64,000 bases of DNA, taken from assembly GCF_044458865.1 (NCBI RefSeq), contig NZ_JBITIH010000002.1:1-64000 (forward strand), given 5' to 3'. The notes under the pieces are model-generated. The model was not told where the DNA came from. It saw only the letters and a program-made list of their open reading frames with translations, and made no database searches. Shown here in pieces: positions 44,338 to 54,600 of this stretch (its first letter is position 1; every line of letters begins with the position of its first letter). The stretch comes from Micromonospora_G sp044458865 (GTDB lineage: Bacteria; Actinomycetota; Actinomycetes; Mycobacteriales; Micromonosporaceae). Made by a program: the position numbers and the translations under genes.

Positions 44338-44997
44338 ATGCTGTCATGCCAGTCGGTCGCGGTTTCGTATGCCGCCGGCCGCATCGTGTCAATGCCGCTG
44401 GTCAAGGTCGACCTCGACGTCGCGGCCGGAGAAACCGTCGCCCTTATGGGTCCGAGTGGGAGTGGCAAGTCGACAATGCTCCGGGTCCTCAGCGGTCTTC
44501 AAAAACCAGACCGGGGGAGCGTCCGGATCAATGACACACCGATTCGCACGAGCCGCGGCACCACCGACCCAAGAGTCGCGCTCGTTCATCAGGATCACCG
44601 CCTCGTCGACTTCCTTTCGGTGCGGGACAACCTCCGGCTCGCCCTTGAGGTACGGGGTGTCGCCTTCCAACCGGACCGCATCGAGGAAGCTCTCGCCTCG
44701 GTCGGCCTCGCCGACAAGATGAAACGTATGCCCCAGGCGCTATCCGGCGGCGAGAAGCAGCGGGTAGCGCTGGCACGTGCCCTGGTCGTGGGGGCATCCG
44801 TCGTCCTGGCCGACGAGCCAACCGGCGCCCTCGACCGGGCGAACTCCGAGTCCGTCGCCGCGTTACTGCGGGGTCTCGCGACCCGAGACGACGTCTGCGT
44901 TGTCGTCGCCACTCACGACCACAACGTGGCGCAGATGATGGACCGTACCATCGTCCTCCAAGACGGGTGCGCGATCGCAGCGGAGACCCTGGTATGA
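44338..44997 (+). CDS. ABC transporter ATPase, LolD/MacB type
   Basis: A 219-residue ATPase with Walker A GPSGSGKS, signature LSGGEKQRVALARAL, Walker B VVLADEPTG and the H-loop ATHDH. It belongs to the group that pairs with FtsX-like permeases to push lipids, peptides or drugs out, or to act as a mechanotransmitter. The stop overlaps the permease start (ATGA). Its place after protein B suggests a role in export of, or immunity to, the small secreted proteins. Confidence 0.88.
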   Translation: MLSCQSVAVSYAAGRIVSMPLVKVDLDVAAGETVALMGPSGSGKSTMLRVLSGLQKPDRGSVRINDTPIRTSRGTTDPRVALVHQDHRLVDFLSVRDNLRLALEVRGVAFQPDRIEEALASVGLADKMKRMPQALSGGEKQRVALARALVVGASVVLADEPTGALDRANSESVAALLRGLATRDDVCVVVATHDHNVAQMMDRTIVLQDGCAIAAETLV

Positions 44998-47321
44998 GCC
45001 TGGCCGCCCGCCTGGCGCTGCGATTCGCCATCTATCACCGTGGACTCCTACTCGCGGTGCTGTTGACCTTTCTGGTGCTGAACGCCTCCGGAAGCACGCT
45101 CGCGACCTTCACCCAGTCGTCCCGTGACGCGGTGGCAACCTCGGTACGCGCTGACAACGGCAACCAGCGGTATGCCCTACAAGTGACCAACCCTGGATCG
45201 GCGGCCGAGCTGCTCGCCGCCAACTCTGACCTCCACCCGGTGTGGGACGCCGACGGGTCCGTGTCGTCCACGGTGCGGCAGAGCACCGCCTCGGTTCGAC
45301 TGCTCCGGGACGCACTCCCCGTCGGAGTACTTCGTGAAGGCGCATTTCCCAGCCGAGACGGTGAGGCGACGATTTCGACGCACCTGGCCCGGGTCCTCGC
45401 GGTGTCGGTCGGCGACACGGTCACCGTGTCCTGGGACTCCCGTCAGCAGGTCGTCCGACTTACCGGGGTCGTGGCAAAACCGGAGGACCACTCGCACGAC
45501 GGTGTCGTGATTCTGAGCTCCAGTTTGCCCACCGCCGATGCCGATCTCTGGCTCACGGATCAACGGCCGTTCTCCGACCCGACCCTGGAACCGCTGGTGG
45601 AACGTGGCCACCTTGCCGCCCGTACCACGTCCATCCTCGCGGAAGACCGGGCGACCGAGTTCGAGTCGACACTCTTCCTGGCCGTACGTCAGATGTCCCG
45701 AGTGATCGTGATCCTCGCGGCGGTGTTAGCTCTCCTGCTTCTCGCGGCAGTCGCACGCGCCACCCGCAAGGAGTCGGCCGCGCTCGCCGCCGCTGGGCTG
45801 AAACCCTCCAGTGCGAACCTGCTGCCGCTCGTCATGGCCCTGCTCGCAATCGTGACCGGCCTGGTCGCGGGCGCAGCCCTCGCGCTTGCCGGCCTGTCCT
45901 TCTCAGTGTCCAGCGCAGCGAAGCTGGTCGGCCAGGAGTGGACCTCGCTGACCGTCCCGTGGTCGTCGCTGATCATCATCCTGGTTGTGGTCGTGGCCGG
46001 CGCCAGCGTAGGGGCCGGACTGTCCGCGTTCATTCGGCGTTACCGCCCGCGGTACGGGACAACCTGGCGACCACGGCCGTGGTTGGGGTCAGCCCTCGCC
46101 GCGCTCGGCTTCGCTTTCATGTTGCTGCCATTTGTCGACATCTTGCCGGTCGAGGCGGCCATGCCTGGTGGAATCTTGCTTGCCCTCGCCGTGCCGGCCC
46201 TGGCCGTACCGCTCTCGTCGATCGGCGTGCCGCCCGCCACACGTCGTCTGCTACTCACACTCACCACGCCGTTCGCCCTGGCCGGGGTGCTCGCCTCACT
46301 GCTGTCGTTGGGCACCGCCTACTACTCGGCCTACATCACCCATGCTGGGATCGCCAGCATCCGCTCTTCGCCTGCCGTGCAACCTGAAGGCTCGTTTCTC
46401 GTCTACAACGTCACCAGTTCTGCAGCCGAGGCACTTCGAGACGAATACCTTCGCTTGGGCGGTGGCCAGACGACGACCTATCAACTTCCGGTGGAGGACA
46501 CCCACACCCTCCGGGTATCCGGCGCGAAACTCATCGGATGCATGCGCGCATCGGGTGGTCAGAACCCGATGGATCATCTGAGCTGCCTGCCGAAGGAGAC
46601 CTCCTCCCCCGTCAACACCGTAGCCCTGTCGACCGATCTGCGCCCGGACGAAGCGTGGGCGGACCCGGGGCTGGTTGAGGGCAATCGGATCGGCCTTATC
46701 GACTTCGATCGGGAGACATCGGCGATCAAGTCGCTCGACGTAGTGTCCGCTTCCATTGACGAGACGTTGGGCGGCAACATGCCTGGGGTCGTGATCGCTC
46801 CGGACAGCGAGATCGCCAAGCGGTACGGACTACGACCATCCGACGCGACACTGCTCGCACTGCTGGACTTCGAAACCTTGGAGGAGTCGTCCCGGGCGCA
46901 GTTCCGCGCCACCGTGGCGCGGCTCGCCACCACCGCCCAGACGTCGGAACTCCTCGACGAACAATTACCGGAGTTGACGATCGGCGTCTGGACGGCGACG
47001 GTGGGCGCTGCTGCGGTGGGGTTGTTGTGGATAGGCGTCGGCGCGGTCATCTCCACCAGCCAGATTCGCCAGCGCTCGATGTACGCCGCTGCCGGCGCTC
47101 GCCCGGTACACCGTCGCCTGCTGGCGGTACGTCTGATGGTGCCACCCTTTGCCAGTTTCCTGGTGTCAGGGGCCATCGCAATCAGTGCGGCCTGGGTGTC
47201 GGGGATCCATGACGGTAGCCCGTTCGGCTGGTGGTGGCTGTTGCCTCCGGTGGCCGGAATGACGGCGGTCCTGGCGGTCGCAATGCATCACGCCCGGCCT
47301 GTTCGGCGGCTGCTGGACTGA
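44994..47321 (+). CDS. FtsX-like ABC transporter permease
   Basis: A 775-residue membrane protein. It has an N-terminal helix, an extracytoplasmic domain (about 40-215), helices with the FtsX-type core (about 230-360), more helices to about 460, a second large extracytoplasmic domain (about 470-660) with a Cys pair (IGCMRAS, LSCLPKE), and closing helices. It pairs with the ATPase it overlaps. The two large outer domains fit MacB-like machines. The substrate is not known. Confidence 0.85.
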   Translation: MSLAARLALRFAIYHRGLLLAVLLTFLVLNASGSTLATFTQSSRDAVATSVRADNGNQRYALQVTNPGSAAELLAANSDLHPVWDADGSVSSTVRQSTASVRLLRDALPVGVLREGAFPSRDGEATISTHLARVLAVSVGDTVTVSWDSRQQVVRLTGVVAKPEDHSHDGVVILSSSLPTADADLWLTDQRPFSDPTLEPLVERGHLAARTTSILAEDRATEFESTLFLAVRQMSRVIVILAAVLALLLLAAVARATRKESAALAAAGLKPSSANLLPLVMALLAIVTGLVAGAALALAGLSFSVSSAAKLVGQEWTSLTVPWSSLIIILVVVVAGASVGAGLSAFIRRYRPRYGTTWRPRPWLGSALAALGFAFMLLPFVDILPVEAAMPGGILLALAVPALAVPLSSIGVPPATRRLLLTLTTPFALAGVLASLLSLGTAYYSAYITHAGIASIRSSPAVQPEGSFLVYNVTSSAAEALRDEYLRLGGGQTTTYQLPVEDTHTLRVSGAKLIGCMRASGGQNPMDHLSCLPKETSSPVNTVALSTDLRPDEAWADPGLVEGNRIGLIDFDRETSAIKSLDVVSASIDETLGGNMPGVVIAPDSEIAKRYGLRPSDATLLALLDFETLEESSRAQFRATVARLATTAQTSELLDEQLPELTIGVWTATVGAAAVGLLWIGVGAVISTSQIRQRSMYAAAGARPVHRRLLAVRLMVPPFASFLVSGAIAISAAWVSGIHDGSPFGWWWLLPPVAGMTAVLAVAMHHARPVRRLLD

Positions 47322-47489
47322 CGGTCGGGACCGGAGCCACGCCCGCGCAGCACCATCGCCTCGCGTAGCAGCGCGGTGCCGACGGCCCGTGTGGCGGGCC
47401 GCTGGGACCGCGCCGGCAAAGGAAAACCACACACCGCGCTGACTGGGAGATCTCCAACGCGGCCGGCACCGCGCTGGCTCGCGCCGCCC
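47322..47489. other. Intergenic region after the permease
   Basis: No gene recognised. Nothing visible links it to the transporter or to the fragment that follows. Confidence 0.3.
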
Positions 47490-47736
47490 GTCATAATCGA
47501 TGAGGAAACGGTACTGCTGGGCAGTCTCAACTCACTGTCGCAGAGCTGGACGCGCGAAGTGATGCTCACCGTTCGAGGTGCTCACTTCGCCCGGAAACTT
47601 CTCGAGCACGAACACGCCGCCCAATTCGCCGCACCGCCGCGCTGCGGCGTGTGCGGAGGCGCGAAGGTGGACCTGCGCCGCCGACGCTCAGACGACTGGT
47701 ACTGGCGATGCTATTCCGATACCTGTCCCTGGTGGA
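47490..47736 (+). pseudogene. C-terminal fragment of a helicase/PLD-nuclease protein
   Basis: VIIDEETVLLGSLNSLS and TREVMLTVRGAHFARKLLEHEH match the end of a phospholipase D-like nuclease domain, starting just after the lost HxK motif. A zinc ribbon follows (CGVCGG ... CYSDTC). This tail occurs on large AAA/helicase proteins with a C-terminal PLD domain, frequent in defence islands. The front of the gene is absent. Confidence 0.6.
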
Positions 47737-48282
47737 CCCCGGGAGGACGAAACGCTTGGACACAACCAGCCATCGGCGGCACCTCACCGAGAGCGTCGAG
47801 CCGTCGGCGCACACCGCCAGAACCAGGTGCCTCAAGCTAGGGCGCGACCAGACCGACAGGGCCTCCACCAACTCAGCGGCGTCCTGCAGGCAATCGCGGT
47901 CCTCGCGCCGCGCCCGGCCCGCCTGACACAGCGGAAGAGTCTCGGTCTTGACGGCGACGGTTGTCCCTTCGCCCTGGCGGCGCCATCTGCCTTCGGATGA
48001 CACCATGGCCGGGTTATGTAGGGCGGGTTGACCGCTGGCAGGAGAGCGTAGAGATTGGCCCGGCAGGCCAGGCGCCGGGCCGCAGCCTGGAACTGCAACG
48101 CCGGCTACGGCACGTCTGGCGGTTGTAGGGCTGTGACTTGCGACGATATCGAGTACGGCGACCGCGTGATTAGCATTCCGGAGCGAGGACCGCGACAGGC
48201 TGGGCCTACCTCAGCACGTGGCAGGACCTCCGGCAGCTCAACCACCCACGACATCCGACCAGCTCACAAGGAGGCGTCGCCC
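47737..48282. other. Intergenic region before the NucS-like gene
   Basis: About 545 bases in which I see no intact gene. The last 20 bases carry the ribosome binding site AAGGAGG (48268-48274) of the next gene. Confidence 0.3.
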
Positions 48283-49302
48283 GTGCCTGACGAGATCGTG
48301 TTCACGGTGAATGGCGTCAACGCGGTACCAGCACGGCGCATCTCGCTGGTCGAGGCTGGCCTACTTGAACGTCAACACCTGCAGCAATGGGTCATCGACC
48401 ATCCCGAACTTATCGACGGTAATATGAAGGTCGTCACGTTCGAATACGGGCGTTGGATGACAGCCGGCGGCACGCCGGCTATCGACCGGCTCGATGTGTT
48501 GGGTCTGGACCGGGCCGGACGGCTCGTTGTCGTCGAACTCAAGCGGGACCGCGCCCCAGACACCGTCACGATGCAGGCGATCAACTACGCGGCTATGGCC
48601 CGCCTGTTCAGCCTCGACAGTCTCGCCGAGGTCCACGCGGCTCACCTTGGCGGCGACACGACCGCCGACGAGGCGTTGGCACAGCTGAAGGATTGGGCCG
48701 AAGGCGTGTCTGACGAGACACTGCGAACGCCACGGATCATCCTCATGGCCGGCGACTTCGGACCAACGGCTACCAACGCCGCCCTCTACCTGTACGAGTC
48801 CGGCATTGACATTCGACTCGTCCGCTACCAGCTCTACCGCACCAGTGGTGGAGAGACCGTCTTGTCGGTAGCGCAGCTCCTGCCGGTTCCGGACGCGGAG
48901 GAGTACATGGTCCGTCCGCGCTCGAGCAGTGGCACCCAGATCGTCGCGCAGGCCGCGAAAGTTCGTCGGGCCTCCGCCGTGGATCGGCTGATCGCCCACG
49001 GAACCATCCCCGATGGCACCAAACTGACCATTGTCGTACCCGACCAGGTCGGCCAGGACCGCGAAACCATCCGTGCCTGGCTGGCGGCAGACCCCGACCG
49101 TGCCCGTGTGCGCTGGCACAACGACAGCTCCGGTCCCGCTGAATGGGCGCACGACGGTTCACGGTGGCGGCTGATCCGGCTAATCAGCCACATCATCGAA
49201 ACCGCGACTGGGCAGCCGCCCAACGCCCAGGTCTGGGGGCAGAGTTGGTTCCGCGACCAGAACCAACGCACGCTGCACCACCTCGCCGAGCCGCTGCCAT
49301 AG
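48283..49302 (+). CDS. NucS-like PD-(D/E)XK nuclease domain protein
   Basis: A 339-residue protein. Residues 1-150 resemble the endonuclease domain of NucS: AIDRLDVLGLD supplies the metal-binding Asp and RLVVVELKRD supplies the E-x-K. The rest (about 200-339) is of unknown type with an EWAHDGSRWRLIRL block, perhaps DNA or target recognition. The GTG at 48283 has AAGGAGG 8 bases upstream. It sits in the island among defence fragments, so a role against foreign DNA is likely. Housekeeping NucS is shorter (about 220-250 residues). Confidence 0.72.
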   Translation: MPDEIVFTVNGVNAVPARRISLVEAGLLERQHLQQWVIDHPELIDGNMKVVTFEYGRWMTAGGTPAIDRLDVLGLDRAGRLVVVELKRDRAPDTVTMQAINYAAMARLFSLDSLAEVHAAHLGGDTTADEALAQLKDWAEGVSDETLRTPRIILMAGDFGPTATNAALYLYESGIDIRLVRYQLYRTSGGETVLSVAQLLPVPDAEEYMVRPRSSSGTQIVAQAAKVRRASAVDRLIAHGTIPDGTKLTIVVPDQVGQDRETIRAWLAADPDRARVRWHNDSSGPAEWAHDGSRWRLIRLISHIIETATGQPPNAQVWGQSWFRDQNQRTLHHLAEPLP

Positions 49303-49541
49303 CGCGAACCGAGCTCTCACGCCGCGTCCGCTTACGTTCGGGCTGCCAGCAGCCCGGACCTACGACATCAACGAACCCAGCTTCACCGTCCGTTCTCGCG
49401 GCCGGCTCGGTCGCCTTCGCCAGCGCCGGCGGCCTGCTGCTCGGCGTGGTTCCTGAAACGGTCCCTCATTCCCCGCCCTGGTCCTGTCTTTGATCAAGGC
49501 GTGGTGCTACGCCACGACCCCAGGACGGCGCGATGGCAAGA

Positions 49542-49740
49542 TCACGGACGCCATTGCCGCGGAACCCGGACCTCGACCGGCCCGACGTTGGTGAGCAGCA
49601 TCTTCATCCGGCTGCCGTTACGGCTGTTCCCACTGCCCCGACCTGCGCGGCCGTGCTTGTCATAGCCGACATGGTCGGTGATCTCACCGTCCAGCGCGGA
49701 CCCGTAATTCGCTTGGCCAACTGCTGCTGCCCGGTCCACC
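49542..49740 (-). pseudogene. IS256-family transposase N-terminal fragment
   Basis: The minus strand reads YGSALDGEITDHVGYDKH, then GRGSGNSRNGSR and TNVGPVEVRVPR, which is the N-terminal domain of IS256 transposases (GEMTDHLGY ... SRNG). The catalytic part is gone. It differs from the intact IS256 copy at 56088. Confidence 0.7.
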
Positions 49741-49867
49741 AGCAACGTGCCGTTCGCGTCACCGGGACTGTCGCAGAAGACCGCGTGCAGCAGACCCTCG
49801 CCCTTCTTGTCGACGTCGCGGCTGGCACGTAGAGGCCAACTCGACCCCGAGATCGGCAATCTCTCGA

Positions 49868-49912
49868 TTTTGTATCCGATGGGACTCGAACCTTGAACCT
49901 TCTGATCCGTAG
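49868..49912 (-). repeat. Second tRNA 3'-like fragment (possible internal attachment site)
   Basis: ATGGGACTCGAACCTTGAAC followed by CTTCTGATCCGTAG resembles the 3' half of tRNA-Arg at 58103 and the left site at 40482, with different acceptor-stem bases. It may mark the border between two elements that entered one after the other. Confidence 0.5.
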
Positions 49913-50505
49913 CAACCTCTGCCGAACCACATCGCCCGATGGTCTTGCCTCGATGTGGTGGTGTCTCGCGGCGAGCTGCGGCATGAAGCCCGAAACCACC
50001 GCCGGACCTCGGCGATCTCGCTGCTCTGGTGCCTGATCACCCGGCCCGTCGGCATCACAGCACCCGATCGCTCATTGCGACAGCGCCGGACAGGCCGCGT
50101 CGGGGTCACCGCGCCAAACCGGCCGCGACGTTGACGACAAGGTCTTGGCACCACATTTGGGCTAGGTAAGGGCAGCAGGACGACCCCGTGCAGCCCCTGT
50201 CTGCCACGCGAGTCGGAGCATCTGCCTCTTCGCCAGTTCGCGGATCTTCTGCCCCGTACGGAAACGTGCAACGCTGCGAGCGCGCTCACGATGACATCGA
50301 CGTCGGACATGCCGCCGGTTCGGAAGTCGTCCAATACATTGCGGGCGCGATCCTGATCGAACTTCAGGCCGTAGCCGTTTTGCCGTAGAACTTCAAGCGG
50401 TCCAAGTGCTCGCGCAGCCGTTTGCTACCGATACCGGCCGATGCTGGCCTGCCTCGAAGAAATCGAGGAAGCGGACCGGCCCATTCCAACGGCGCCCTCG
50501 ACGGT
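49913..50505. other. Region without an intact gene
   Basis: About 590 bases between the tRNA-like fragment and the IS630 copy. A minus-strand piece around 50290-50380 reads GYGLKFDQDRARNVLDDFR and MSDVDVIVSALAALHV in one frame and could be the remains of a gene, but I cannot name it. Confidence 0.3.
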
Positions 50506-50521
50506 TACAGATCTTGAATGG

Positions 50522-51127
50522 TCAGGTTGTGCCGGGTTCGAGGGTCAGTCCGGTGTGAGCGAGGAACCCGTCGAGTAGGTCGGTGCGGTACTGGATGGTC
50601 TTGAGTCGGTTCTTGATGATCGCGAGGAGATGGTCGACGCCGGTCACGGCGAGGTTGCCGATGCTGCGTTTGAGGTGCGACCAGACTGCCTCGGTCGGGT
50701 TCAGGTCCGGGGCGTAGGCCGGTAGTCGGATCACGGTCAGCCAGTCCCGGGCGTCGAGCAACTTGCGCATGGCGGCGGAGACGTGGGTGTTCAGATTGTC
50801 CCAGACGCACACGATCGGGCCGCCGAGCTGCTGGTGAGCGGCGTCGAGCAGGGCGATGTAGTCGCGTTCGCTGAAGCTGCGGCGCTCGTTCTTCCGGCCG
50901 CGGTGCGCGATCGTCCGGTAGATCAACCGGGATCGCTTCCCAGGCCGGTAACAAGTCAGCCCGGCGATCGAGACGCGGCCGGAGCCTTTGCCCGACACCG
51001 GGACGACCGGGGTGTGCCCGCGTGGTCCCCAGGTGCGTGCCTTCGGAGGGCGCAACGTCTGACCAGCCTCATCCTCGAAGACCAGCCACGCCTGCCGCTG
51101 CGCCGCTACCGTTTTCCCGCCGGCCAC
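50522..51127 (-). CDS. IS630 transposase, DDE catalytic frame
   Basis: A 201-residue catalytic part. The DDE acids are in VFEDEAGQTL, VWDNLNTHVS and PDLNPTEAVW. It overlaps the first frame by 22 bases and lies in the -1 frame to it. Fusion by frameshifting would give the usual one-chain IS630 enzyme. Confidence 0.88.
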   Translation of the reverse strand: MAGGKTVAAQRQAWLVFEDEAGQTLRPPKARTWGPRGHTPVVPVSGKGSGRVSIAGLTCYRPGKRSRLIYRTIAHRGRKNERRSFSERDYIALLDAAHQQLGGPIVCVWDNLNTHVSAAMRKLLDARDWLTVIRLPAYAPDLNPTEAVWSHLKRSIGNLAVTGVDHLLAIIKNRLKTIQYRTDLLDGFLAHTGLTLEPGTT

Positions 51128-51597
51128 GTCTCCCGCCGCCAGGTGGTGATCGCGGCTTCGTCACGCTCGACCGCACGACGCGCCGGGACCTGCACCGACC
51201 AGCCCAGCCGGTACATGATGTTCGCCGTGCCACGCAGCGTGTACCGGATACGGAACATCCGGGCGATCAGGTCCGACACCCGCGCCAGCGTCCACCGCTG
51301 ATCACTACCGAAGCCGTACGCCGCCGGCCCCTCCTCCAGAGCATCGGCCAGCCGCCGCAGCCGGCCCTCATCCAGGCGGCACCGAGACCCACCCGGCCCC
51401 TTCGAGGCCAAGGCCTGCTCACCACCAGCCCGCCACCGCTTGCGCCACCCGTACACCGCCGTCTGCGACACCCGCAACCGCGCCGCGATCTCCGGTACCG
51501 ACACATCCTGGGCGAACCACCCGGCCGCCTGGTGTCGTACCGCCTCACGCTGTGCCCGCCCCCGCGCGGACAACCCACCTCCATCGGGATACCTCAT
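51106..51597 (-). CDS. IS630 transposase, N-terminal frame
   Basis: A 163-residue DNA-binding part: a helix-turn-helix (VPEIAARLRVSQTAVYGWRKRW), a linker, and a second winged-helix region (YGFGSDQRWTLARVSDLI). It ends at 51106 inside the second frame. The minus-strand run GGGAAAAC at 51111-51118 is a plausible slippery site for a -1 shift that joins both parts. Confidence 0.85.
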   Translation of the reverse strand: MRYPDGGGLSARGRAQREAVRHQAAGWFAQDVSVPEIAARLRVSQTAVYGWRKRWRAGGEQALASKGPGGSRCRLDEGRLRRLADALEEGPAAYGFGSDQRWTLARVSDLIARMFRIRYTLRGTANIMYRLGWSVQVPARRAVERDEAAITTWRRETWPAGKR

Positions 51598-51702
51598 CCC
51601 ATCGATCTACCCCAGCCCAAGGCCCATCACACAGACCACATCGGACGAACCTGGCCATTCAAGATCTGTAGCCGGGAGGAGCCGATACCCGGTCAGCTCG
51701 GC

Positions 51703-54429
51703 TTATTCTGACGACTGCCTCAGTTGCAGCAGGAGCTTCTTCGCTCCGGGCGCCCCGCTGTCGATGGCTCGATTCACCGCCGCCTCGGCCTCCGGCCGAT
51801 CGCCGGTCTTGATGGCCCATTCGGCCATCGTGACCAGAGCGTGGGTGTCGCCGGCGGACGCGAGCCGTCCCAACAGTCTCTTCGCGCCGGCATGGTCGCC
51901 GCGTCGGTATCGCGCCTTGGCGACCCAATGCCATCCGCTGTCCTTCGGTCCCAGGTGTTCCAGCCGTGCGTACTTTGCGGCCAGATGCTCGGCGGTGGCC
52001 TGGTCGCCCGCCTGCTCGTACGAGGCGGCCAGCTTGACCAGTGCGAAGACTTGCCCGACGCTGGTCAGCCGCCGGTAGAGTCGGCGCGCGGCACGGACGC
52101 GACCCTGCCGCTCGCGGAGCTCTGCCAGCTCGAACAGTGACCGGTGCAGGCCGCCGTTGAAGGCACGCCAGAGCAGAGCCTCGCCTCGGCGCTCGTCACC
52201 GGACCGCGCGAGGACATGCCCGGCCACACGCTGGGCATTGGGATGGCCCGACTCGATCGCGAGGTCGCAGTACCTCGTGACGAGCGCGGGGTCGTTGGCC
52301 GTCGTGGCGAGAATGACCATCTCGGTAATCGCATCGTCGAAGCCGAGTGCCATCGCGCGCCGCATCACGGCGAAGGCGCGTGGCAGGTCCGGGCCGGTGT
52401 ACCGCCACGCCAGCCCGGTGAGCGCCTCCCGGTTGCCGTGCTGGAACGACTCCTCAGCGAGCCGGAGAGCGTCGTCGTGTTCGTCGCGTTCGGCGAGGTC
52501 GCGGGCCTGGTATTCCACCTCTCGCGCCCCGCCGTTGGCCAGGGCGGTCTGGTAGAGCTCGTCGGCGACCTCGTACCGCCCTTGGCGTGCGTGCACTGAT
52601 GCCAAGCCGACGAGGGCGTGCGGGTTGGTGCCGTCATCCGCGAGGGAATACCAGGCTTCGGCGGCGTCGTAGTCGCCCGAGTCCTCTCATCGGTGACCAA
52701 GAACAAGCTGCGACCGGGTATCTCCGTTCTGCGCCGCGAGTTCGAGGTACGGCGATGCCTCGTCGCGGCCCTCGTCCTCTTCCACCATCGCTGCGAAGGT
52801 GGCCAATCCGGCTCGATCACCGCGGACCGCCGCCTCCAACGCCAACCGGTGGGCGATCTCCCGCCGATCGCGCCGGTACGCCGCCCTGGCCATGGCCACC
52901 GCATCCCCGCCGGTGACGTCGTCGCGCAGCGCGGCCGCCCAAAAACCGTCCGGTGGGCGGCTGCCCTGGCGGGTGCGCTTGCCGTGCTGCTCCAAGTAGT
53001 CGGCGAGCCGGAAGTCGTCGCCGGCCCGCGACAACGGTCCCCGGGCGCCCTGACACAGCGGAAGTAGATAGTCCGTAAGGGCACGGTCGAACCAGTCGAT
53101 CGGCAGGGTGGCACGTTGCAGGTCGGTCAGGTAGGACTGGGCCGCAGCGGCCAAGAAGCCCCTTGGTAAGACTTCGCCCCAACCGAGACGGCGGGCGTCC
53201 ATCGCGGCGTGCAACACGGCTCGGGCCACCGGGTCGGCCGTTCGATACCGCTGGATCTGCGCGGGGCCGCCGGCGAGGTACTGAGTGATGTGCCCTTCCT
53301 CGGCCCGGGCTAGGGCCTCGGCGAGGCGGGCGTCGGTGACCGCGGCCTCGGCGAGTCGGCCCGACTCGACGGCACCGAAGGTCTCCGGGACGGGAACCAG
53401 GTTGCCTGTGACGAGGATCCGCGCGTTCGGTCGGGTCTCGCTGCCGATCTCGACCTCGGCCGGGGCCAGGCGCAACCGGTACTCGTGCCAGAGCGTCCCC
53501 AGGATCAGTACGGGGGTGCAGTCGGCGCTGCGGAGCGCTTCCGACAACCCGGCCGCGATCGTTTCATCCCGGCGAACGTCGTCGGTGTACAGATAGCGAG
53601 GCAACTCGTTCAGCCACAGCACGGTATGCGCCCCGACCGACGGCAACCGCTCGACCAGTTCGTCGGGCGACGCCGGGTGCCACAGGCGCCAATGGCTCGG
53701 CAGGCGGTGGATCTGTTCCCAGGCCGAGCGGGTCTTTCCCGTCGAGGAGTTGCCGAGCAGCAGTGCGATTCCGCTGGTGCCAGCGGCCGCCTTCTGCACA
53801 ATCTTCTCGAGATCACCGTCGTGCTGGCGGGGAACGTACGGCGGCAGCTCGGGGAGGTCGGTGGTGTCGCCGAACGGGGTGATCGCCTCGTGAACCTCGA
53901 GGGCGAACGGGCTCCCCGCCTCGGATATCAGGCGGCCAGGGCCCTCGTCCACTCCGGACGAATAGCAGGATTTCGTCGCGCGCCGCAGGAGCTCGGGGGC
54001 AGCGGAGGCATCGAACACCTGCCGGCGCTTGTCGATCGTAACCGTACGGGAAGCCCGTCGCGCCGGATCCGCGAAGGCGGCCTGGATGTCGACCCACCAG
54101 GCCTCGTTGTCGTCTGGGTGCGATAGGACCAGGATGACCGTGGCGTTGCCGCCCAGCCAGTAGTGGAGGTCGCGTTCGCGGCAGGTGTAGCGGAAGGACG
54201 TGTCGGTCTCGCCCGGGAACGGCAGCGTGCTGGCCTTGCTCTGCACCAGCAGCGTCAGGTTGAGAGCCTCTTGAGTAACGGGATCGATGAGCTCGATGCG
54301 GCCGTCAATTCCATGATCGAGCCGGTGTGGTTCGAAGAGGAAGCCCATCGCGGTCACCCGGGTATGGATCAGCGCCATGCCAGCCTCACCGATAAGGGTT
54401 TGCCGGCTGACCTTCTTGCCTCGAGACAC
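51703..54429 (-). pseudogene. DUF4365 - P-loop NTPase - TPR/SEL1 protein with an in-frame TGA
   Basis: One frame of 908 codons, split by TGA at 52687-52689 into 580 and about 328 residues. Residues 1-150 are DUF4365, a nuclease-like domain (HGIDGRIEL ... LVQSKAS). YVPRQHD then leads to an NTPase with Walker A GNSSTGKT (226-233) and VLWLNEL as Walker B-like. After about residue 490 come TPR/SEL1 repeats, which continue across the stop (GHR, stop, EDSGDYDAAEAWY). The stop looks like CGA to TGA. Such effector-NTPase-repeat proteins resemble STAND defence sensors. If the stop is real, activity is lost or needs readthrough. Confidence 0.75.
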
Positions 54430-54600
54430 TACCCGTCATCCTCACGGCTCGACGCGAAACCTGACTCCGGGCGAGTATGCCTCGCGGGTACGACGACTCC
54501 GGCGGCCGAGCGGAAATGTCGGCCACCCGACAGCCGATGGCCAGAACGTCGCCGCAGGATAATGGGGAAGTGTGGATCTAAAGGCGGGACTGCGTAGATT
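54430..54600. other. Short intergenic region
   Basis: Upstream region of the NTPase gene. No recognisable feature. Confidence 0.3.

Larger units (their letters stand above)
50508..51668 (-). mobile_element. IS630-family insertion sequence, complete
   Basis: A 1161-bp element. Ends CAGATCTTGAATGG (50508) and CCATTCAAGATCTG (to 51668) are inverted repeats, with TA on both outer sides (50506-50507 and 51669-51670), the target duplication of the IS630/Tc1 superfamily. The transposase is in two overlapping frames on the minus strand. Confidence 0.88.
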
